The translations under genes were made by a program, and so were the position numbers. A stretch of 64,000 nucleotides of DNA from Stratiolaelaps scimitus (taxonomy: Eukaryota > Arthropoda > Arachnida > Mesostigmata > Laelapidae): the NCBI GenBank assembly GCA_019614645.1, contig JABWDB010000006.1, positions 868,001-932,000 of the forward strand. Direction: 5' to 3'. The notes beneath the pieces were generated by a model. It was not told where the DNA came from. It searched no databases and was given only the letters and a program-made list of their open reading frames with translations. The stretch's first letter is position 1. The number at the start of each line of letters is the position of its first letter. Below, one piece after another: positions 58,579 to 64,000 of the stretch.

Positions 58579-60585
58579 ATGCCTGCCAAGGACTTTGTTC
58601 ACCGTCTTGAGCAGATTCTCCACCGACATCGGATCAGTCCAGCTGATCCGGTGCTTGATGCCGACCATCACGTGCGGGTGCCTGCGTGTTGGACGAGAAC
58701 GACGACATGGTATATTAAACCGATCACTGGAGGGCAGTTGTCGTACTACGGTGGTATCTGGACGATAAGCATACCTCCGCCAGTGCCGCGGGTGGTGAAT
58801 CCGCCTCACGTTGTTGGGTCAAGGGGTCGTCAATGGGTATTTCTGCCTGTTCCTCGTGCGGGTCTTCCTGTTGGCAATCTCAACAGGCCATATCTCGTTG
58901 CAGATGCAGATGACGTGGAGGATTATCGTTCGTTCGACCCTAAGTATTGCATTGATGGTTTGTCCACCGACGAGGAGGTGGCGGCGGCCTGCGCTAACAT
59001 GGACAGCATATGCCGTATTGCGGACTCTCCCAACTATCGTGCAGCTGTTCAAGCGGGGACTGTAGCTGCAGCGAAGCCGCCGCCAGAGAACTCGATAGAA
59101 AGGACCTCCCGGCCCGCGATGCCAGCAGAACTCTTTGCAAGGGTCCGTTGGTACAGCGAGATAGCCAAACTTGGTGCAGCAGACTCGATTGCCGATCCGA
59201 ACTACATGCTGCGCCTGATCACCGCGGCGCAATTGGGAGTTCTCCGTAACAACAACGGTAAAGGGCTTCATTGTGACGATTTTGTCCTTCTGCCCTTTCC
59301 ATTACAAGAAGAAGTGTCTGAACGTCGTCAGCGAACACCGAATGAGGTGCTTCGATTCCTTGCGGCAAACGCCAATGCCTTTAAGGGACTTCCCGACGAC
59401 GCCGCTGCTCGCGGCCTGGCTGCACGATACCATGTTGCCAATACTGGCCTGATCTTCACCGACGTCGAAGAGGATCGGAAATGGACAGAGGTTTCTGATG
59501 TACAATGCGAGCCAACGCGTGAGTCAATTTGCTTTGCTATGGGTGAGGATAAGGCACTTGTTGAAGCTGCAGACACCTACGCCGAGAGTGAACTGTTCAG
59601 GCGACATTCCCTGACACTCGCCTCGATCAGATACATCATCTGGCGTCAGTACGAATACACCACAGGCGGGCCGGTAGCCAACGGTCTAACACAACGCATG
59701 CTGTCAGCATTCGGATGGCAGAACGATAACAGTATGTGGGCTGGTAATCGAGACCTTGCACACCAGTGGACAACAGCTTACTTCCGTGCGTTCGATCCCG
59801 TCAGTCCACATCTGGCTTCGTGGTGGCTACAGAAAAGGAAATGCGAGTCGTGGGCTAAGATCAACGTAAAGTACGGCGTTCTTGATACATCGCCGCCTCT
59901 CCCGTCCGTACTTGTACGTCTTCTCGGCGCAGAAGTCGGAGTCGCCGGAACCAAAGCGGTCACCGACGTTATGTCAGGTCTTGTAATCATGCAAGGCAAG
60001 ATGGTCCTTCCAGCTCTTCAGGGCTATAGCCAGCTGCCGGCACTGTGCGCCAAGTTCGAAGAGGCCAAGTGGCATGGAATCTTAGCTGGCAGTTCGCAAC
60101 GCTGGTGGGTCAAGCACATCGATAATGGTCTCAGACCATATCGCTTCTCGCAGCAAGACCCGACAATCGCCGCGCTTTGTACAGACGTAGCATCGTACGT
60201 CATCGACGGTATACGCCATCGAAAACTGAGACAATCCGATGCCTTACGGACCCACGTGAGCAACGCAACCTCGGGGCGAGGTAGATGGTGGCGCGACTTC
60301 GTCCGCGTCGGACGAGAGCTGACTTCAGCCCAGACCGTGGCGTTGTGTGCTAGAATCCAAAAGCGTTTAGGGCTTGAGCCTTCGGCTAATCTTATCAGTG
60401 AAGATGCAGCTGTTCGTACAGCCGCGTTGCAGAAGCTTGAGGGTGTCGTCGCGTACATTGCTGGCACGCATGAGAATTCAACACAGGGAAAATACGACCC
60501 CATCCTTTCGTCTGACTTGGAAGCTGTCCGCACCCTGGCAATTGCCCTCGCTGCGAGCTGTATCGAGGCGAGCAAAGATGATTGA
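58579..60585 (+). CDS. intact 668-aa intronless ORF, candidate endogenised viral capsid-like gene
   Basis: A continuous frame from ATG to TGA with no intron, far too long for chance and clearly GC-richer than both flanks. The protein is soluble in appearance: no signal peptide, no membrane helix, no transposase, polymerase or protease motif. It is rich in Ala, Arg and Trp with pairs such as WW (SWWLQKRKCESW, QRWWVKH, GRWWRDFVRVGREL). A single large alpha-helix-rich, Trp-rich protein of about 670 residues is the size of the major coat protein of Totiviridae-like dsRNA viruses, and such capsid genes are known as endogenous copies in arthropods. That is an inference from size, composition and context; I recognise no diagnostic motif. 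No polymerase ORF follows. Alternatives are another virus family or a lineage-specific host gene. The intact frame means recent integration or selection. Confidence 0.75.
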   Translation: MPAKDFVHRLEQILHRHRISPADPVLDADHHVRVPACWTRTTTWYIKPITGGQLSYYGGIWTISIPPPVPRVVNPPHVVGSRGRQWVFLPVPRAGLPVGNLNRPYLVADADDVEDYRSFDPKYCIDGLSTDEEVAAACANMDSICRIADSPNYRAAVQAGTVAAAKPPPENSIERTSRPAMPAELFARVRWYSEIAKLGAADSIADPNYMLRLITAAQLGVLRNNNGKGLHCDDFVLLPFPLQEEVSERRQRTPNEVLRFLAANANAFKGLPDDAAARGLAARYHVANTGLIFTDVEEDRKWTEVSDVQCEPTRESICFAMGEDKALVEAADTYAESELFRRHSLTLASIRYIIWRQYEYTTGGPVANGLTQRMLSAFGWQNDNSMWAGNRDLAHQWTTAYFRAFDPVSPHLASWWLQKRKCESWAKINVKYGVLDTSPPLPSVLVRLLGAEVGVAGTKAVTDVMSGLVIMQGKMVLPALQGYSQLPALCAKFEEAKWHGILAGSSQRWWVKHIDNGLRPYRFSQQDPTIAALCTDVASYVIDGIRHRKLRQSDALRTHVSNATSGRGRWWRDFVRVGRELTSAQTVALCARIQKRLGLEPSANLISEDAAVRTAALQKLEGVVAYIAGTHENSTQGKYDPILSSDLEAVRTLAIALAASCIEASKDD

Positions 60586-60774
60586 GTGTAAAGTATTGTT
60601 TTATCACATGTTGAAAAATTGGCCGAGAGTGCCTCCCGCCAACTCGCATGGAACAACTGTTTCTTTCGTTTCTTTTCGCCACAATTTCTATACATTTATT
60701 CATTCGACCACCTCATTGACTCAATGAAACATTGATATGTGTTACACTGTATTACACTGTATCTACACAAATGC

Positions 60775-60808
60775 TGAGCTGACTGCAGATCAAGAGCTGA
60801 CTGCAGAT
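60775..60808 (+). repeat. short direct repeat downstream of the ORF
   Basis: GAGCTGACTGCAGAT occurs twice in tandem with a four-base gap, about 190 bases after the stop codon. It lies in the presumed 3' UTR, before the hairpin. Confidence 0.8.
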
Positions 60809-60841
60809 GATGAAGTCATGAATTTTGATCAACGGTAACCT

Positions 60842-60869
60842 CCCCGCAAGCGACGGTTCGCTTGCGGGG
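60842..60869 (+). other. perfect 12-bp stem, 4-base loop hairpin in 3' flank
   Basis: CCCCGCAAGCGA (60842-60853), loop CGGT, TCGCTTGCGGGG (60858-60869). This very stable GC stem stands in AT-rich DNA between the ORF stop and the AATAAA at 60946. It could be a viral RNA structure carried in with the ORF or an RNA stability element. It is not a bacterial terminator in this context, and its sequence is not that of the histone mRNA stem-loop. Confidence 0.85.
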
Positions 60870-60945
60870 TGTATATATATAGCACCCTATGGCCTGTGTC
60901 TGCTAGAATCATCGAACTCGGGATTCGGTGTTCGTGTATATATTA

Positions 60946-60951
60946 AATAAA
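60946..60951 (+). promoter_or_regulatory. candidate polyadenylation signal of the 668-aa ORF
   Basis: A canonical AATAAA 361 bases after the stop codon, followed within 20 bases by a GTTGT stretch. A transcript ending here would include the direct repeat and the hairpin in its 3' UTR. AATAAA is common in AT-rich DNA, so the assignment is tentative. Confidence 0.45.
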
Positions 60952-60969
60952 GCGTTGTCTAGTTGTGCA

Positions 60970-61921
60970 GAGTATACTCACCATGTTCTATAATGGATGT
61001 TCTTGGTTATTTTTCAACATAGCAGCGTTTTCTCAAAAAATGCCTCCCATCTAACAGGACGAGCCATAGCGAACACATTGGGTATAGCTTGTGTTTCGTT
61101 AAGGTTAACTCAAAGCAAGCCTAACTTCAAGCGTCCTTGACACATTTTGAGTGTTTTTTTCCAAAACATCCTAAAAATGAAGTTTCCTAAACGGCGATGC
61201 GATTCTTCGTGGAGGTTAGATTGATGGGTTGTGTCAAATCAACAGATGATTCGACACGTCATTTCACTCCCGTGATTTTAAGTATTTTAGGTGTGAAGGT
61301 CTTGGGAGGTGTTCGATGAGAACAATCTAATATATAATACACGATATCCTAGTTCCGGATGTTTGATTAGGAGAATTACCGGAACCATTACAAACAACGC
61401 CAGCCATTTATTTTTATAATACAATCGTTGTATCTTATAGTAGCTACTGTTAGAATACACCACCGTTTAATGCGTTCTCATCAAACCCGTCGTTTAATAA
61501 TGTATTCTATTCTATAAAGTAAGTTACATTAATTAGGCCTTCACTAAATGTGGTACTTAATTTATTCCAAACGCTCAGGTCGCAACAGGGGCAGCATTCG
61601 TTGATAAGCGGATGGCTCCGATGAATCTAGTAATTAGCATTTCGGGATCTTCGCCAATCCATATGCTGTAAATCGTTCAGAAGCTCGCACGATATCGATA
61701 CCTGCAGGGTCGGAATGTCGCCCTTCAAATGCCGTGGCTTTTGCTTCCAAAACTCAATGGCGGGCTTGCCAGTTGAAGGCACATTCCAATTTCAAATAAT
61801 CCAAATGGCATTATAGATTACTTCTGGTTAAGACTATTCTTGAGGTTCTTTGCTCTCTGTAGAAGAAGCCTTGATATAAAATCTGTCCAATAAGAGCATC
61901 GTGACATACCGCTCTGATCGA

Positions 61922-61963
<42 letters not shown>

Positions 61964-62100
61964 GTTCGTGTAAATATACAGAATATATAGGCTTACATTA
62001 CATCGAAATAATAATGATACCCCCTCGTTGTAGGTGTTAGCACAGTACCGCATATATGTTTGCTCTACCGCCACGAGAAACAGCAGCATTATTTTCAGGT
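60970..62100. other. intergenic, convergent gene ends
   Basis: Lies between the end of the 668-aa ORF (plus) and the stop codon of the membrane protein gene (minus). It contains (TA)n at 61924-61961, probably in the 3' UTR of the latter. No other gene seen. Confidence 0.5.
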
Positions 62101-63645
62101 TTACATTGTTCTCTCGGGGGCGACCTGGCACCTTGACGGGATCGACAAATAATTACTCGAGTGATAGCTGTTCTCGAAGCAGTGTTCCTCGCCTGAACGA
62201 TCGTCATAACGAGATCGTCGATCGTTCTCGGATGGCGCAGACGCACACCCGATCGCGGTATTGCGTAGGCCGTAATCGACTGTATTCGAATAAGTGAATA
62301 TACTATCGGTGGTCGGGGGATCCTTGTAGTCGATGTCGCTGCTATGCCTGTCCACCTGTGTTACCATAGGTTAAACAGAACGTTACTATTATATTGCATT
62401 CAACCCCCATATTCTCCTGATTTAAGCTCATGTGATTATGGTTGTTTCCATGCATTCAAAATGGCAATAGGTGGGGTTCTATATGCAAACGTCGACTTAC
62501 TCAAAGAAGCAATAGATAATGAAATTATAAATGGAAATGCAAATGGTAAATATTTTGCTATCTCAAAACTCCCAGAGCAGTGGAATCGGTGTGTCAATAA
62601 CTAACTCATACCAAAAGACCTTTGTTCTAACTCATTTAGTTCAAAAGTTATTGTGATTTAAAGAGGCGAAAGTTTGAACCGGACACCCTAACAGCACATT
62701 GCCTGGGTCGAGCGATTCTCTCGGTCAGTGTAAACTGACATGCGAGCTGACACATGTATGAGTGTCTCGGTAAAGATGACTGGCTCGGATGTTGCTCACA
62801 GAGATTATGATCAGAGATTACGCCATCACTGACCACCAAATGCCAAATGTGAAAACGTCCAGCCGTTTGAACATGACAAAAAGGAACACGAAATAAAACG
62901 ACAACAATATAGAAGCGAGTGGAGAAATTTGTGACCTATCTGAGCTTTAGTAGCCGTTGACCATCTACACGTTGTACACATGAGCTTTAAGGGGTAACAA
63001 GATAATTCGGCCGGTATACGGAAGATAGATGTTTTGTTACCTCGTATAGTCGGGACTTGAATTCAGGATACCCATTGGAATCGTGATGATAATCGCGCCG
63101 GTGTTCATCGGTCACGTAAAGCCGTCCATCGAAACGTCCCTCGTCCTCAGAACCGATTTCCTATCGGCATTTTACCACAAATTGCATTACAACGAGAATC
63201 GTTTTCGAGTTCAGCTTTCAGCTATTGATGTAAACAATGAAGGCATTTTTAGATAGCTCGTTTGAGTTCGTCGATCTTCGGAAATATGGCCAATTTGTTC
63301 AGTGCCGTAACGTTAGCTAATATATCATCCATCAATCAAGAAATCGATATATTTGTCTAGCTACCTGTCAATTAAGCAATCTATGAATGAATCTATCGAC
63401 CTATGAAAAAAACACTTAATCTTAACGACTGTGTTGGCGGATACCTCACACGAGAGCGTTGTCGATGAGCAGTCTTATCACTCACCATATTCTGTTCATA
63501 TTGTTGCTGCTGTCGTTGCTGCTCGTATTCGGCGTGTCTACGCTCCTCCTCGTCGAGACGTCTCCGCAGGTACCATACTACGAGTGACACCACTACGGTG
63601 AATGCCAGCAGACCTCCGAATATCCACGTGAAATTATCTGACAAA
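62101..63645 (-). CDS. 3' exons of a single-pass membrane protein gene (partial)
   Basis: Three exons, plus coordinates: about 63645-63486 (acceptor at 63645 or 63637), 63160-63041, 62355-62101 with the stop TAA at 62101-62103. Acceptors and donors are good (AATATG|GTGAGT, TACGAG|GTAACA, ACACAG|GTGGAC) and all junctions are phase 0. The product has an NFT glycosylation sequon, a membrane helix (IFGGLLAFTVVVSLVVWYL), then a basic RRR stop-transfer and a charged, Gln-rich cytoplasmic stretch (DEEERRHAEYEQQRQQQQ), followed by a Tyr, Ser and Asp-rich tail of about 130 residues ending CQVAPERTM. This fits the C-terminus of a type I surface receptor, for example an immunoglobulin or leucine-rich repeat protein, but I do not recognise the family. 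The ectodomain exons lie beyond the right edge. The last intron contains a mariner fragment. Confidence 0.8.
62397..62700 (+). pseudogene. mariner transposase C-terminal fragment in an intron
   Basis: Encodes QPPYSPDLSSCDYGCFHAFK, then MAIGG, YANVDLLKEA, NEIINGNANGKYFAISKLPE, ending CVNN and TAA at 62602-62604. This is the last 70 or so residues of the DD34D family seen at 40672 and 51922, with the third catalytic Asp intact. Homology with the remnant at 38080-38270 continues past the stop to about 62,700. It lies antisense within the last intron of the membrane protein gene. Confidence 0.85.
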
Positions 63646-64000
63646 CTGTTGTTTCAAAGCCCACAAATCATACGCATTGTCATAGCGCATGCTGCGATTA
63701 TGCACCAGGCCTAGCTTTTCGGGCTGACTCTCAGCCAACATTTAACGTCCACGCCAGCAGGCCTAGTAAACGCTATTGGAGATACCTATGGGACTGCAGG
63801 TGGGGCTGTTGTTTATTATTAAGGAAACTGCGTTTTATAAGCGTGCATGTGATGGCAATCATCTTATATGCATGCTCGTCGATCTACAACACATACACAC
63901 ACTTATATACATTTGAATCGAAGCAGAAATTGAGCAGTGTAATGTTTGGAACAACAGATATTCATGTTTAGTGTTTTGTTTATTTTGTTTCACCCGTATC
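63646..64000. other. right-edge intron of the membrane protein gene
   Basis: By position, the intron upstream of the transmembrane exon on the minus strand. A TTCGGGCTGACTCTCAGC stretch near 63718 resembles the inverted SINE-A tail weakly. No other exon recognised. Confidence 0.4.

Noticed and set aside
60374..60727. Overlapping frame at the 3' end of the 668-codon ORF, examined as a possible start of a polymerase
   Set aside because: No polymerase motif; low complexity and extends only 47 codons past the ORF stop. Treated as a shadow.
1..64000. CRISPR arrays, rRNA genes, bacterial operons
   Set aside because: No regularly spaced repeats with unique spacers, no rRNA-like blocks and no ribosome binding site patterns were seen.

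Overview
The window looks like animal nuclear DNA, most likely arthropod. The reasons are spliced genes with GT-AG introns (some under 50 bases), mariner DD34D transposons, a non-LTR retrotransposon, tRNA-derived SINEs, dense (TA)n and (CT)n microsatellites, and a pair of genes that read as divergent ionotropic receptors (IRs), a protostome chemosensory family. A chelicerate (mite or tick) is my guess; nothing in the sequence proves it. There are no operons, prokaryotic signals or CRISPR arrays.

Layout. (1) About 1-31,150: about 31 kb rich in simple repeats, GC-mixed and unstable in reading frame, in which I find no convincing exon; it is probably intronic or intergenic. It holds one SINE-B copy and one SINE-A fragment. 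(2) 31,150-38,950: AT-richer DNA with SINE pieces, a mariner remnant and decayed 3' tails of a LINE family. (3) 38,963-41,850: a 5'-truncated LINE with an intact reverse transcriptase ORF, abutting a nearly full-length but broken mariner. (4) 42,146-55,256: the central structure, a large inverted duplication carrying two head-to-head, nine-exon IR-like genes (IR-A on minus, IR-B on plus). Both can be spliced in silico into uninterrupted proteins of 482 and 488 residues. Between them lies a fragment of a third copy. Introns and UTR of the pair carry a second mariner with a SINE in it, a 65-base near-palindrome, and two copies of a short retroposon with clean 11-base target-site duplications. 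(5) 56,957-57,333: a full-length tRNA-derived SINE flanked on both sides by inverted SINE pieces. (6) 58,579-60,585: an intact, intronless, GC-rich 668-codon ORF that looks foreign to its AT-rich surroundings; the best guess is an endogenised viral capsid-like gene, but this is unproven. A perfect 12-bp hairpin and AATAAA follow it. (7) 62,101-63,645 (minus): the last three exons of a single-pass membrane protein gene whose 5' part lies beyond the right edge; its last intron holds a mariner fragment.

How it fits together. The IR pair shares a short divergent upstream region. Exons near the axis of the inverted repeat are identical or almost so, while the two exons encoding the start of the S2 ligand-binding lobe differ by about 15 to 21 percent and the following exon by only about 5 percent. 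That mosaic, together with the insertions present in one copy and absent in the other, allows the order of events to be read. Splice sites and exon phases were worked out by eye; identity percentages are hand counts.
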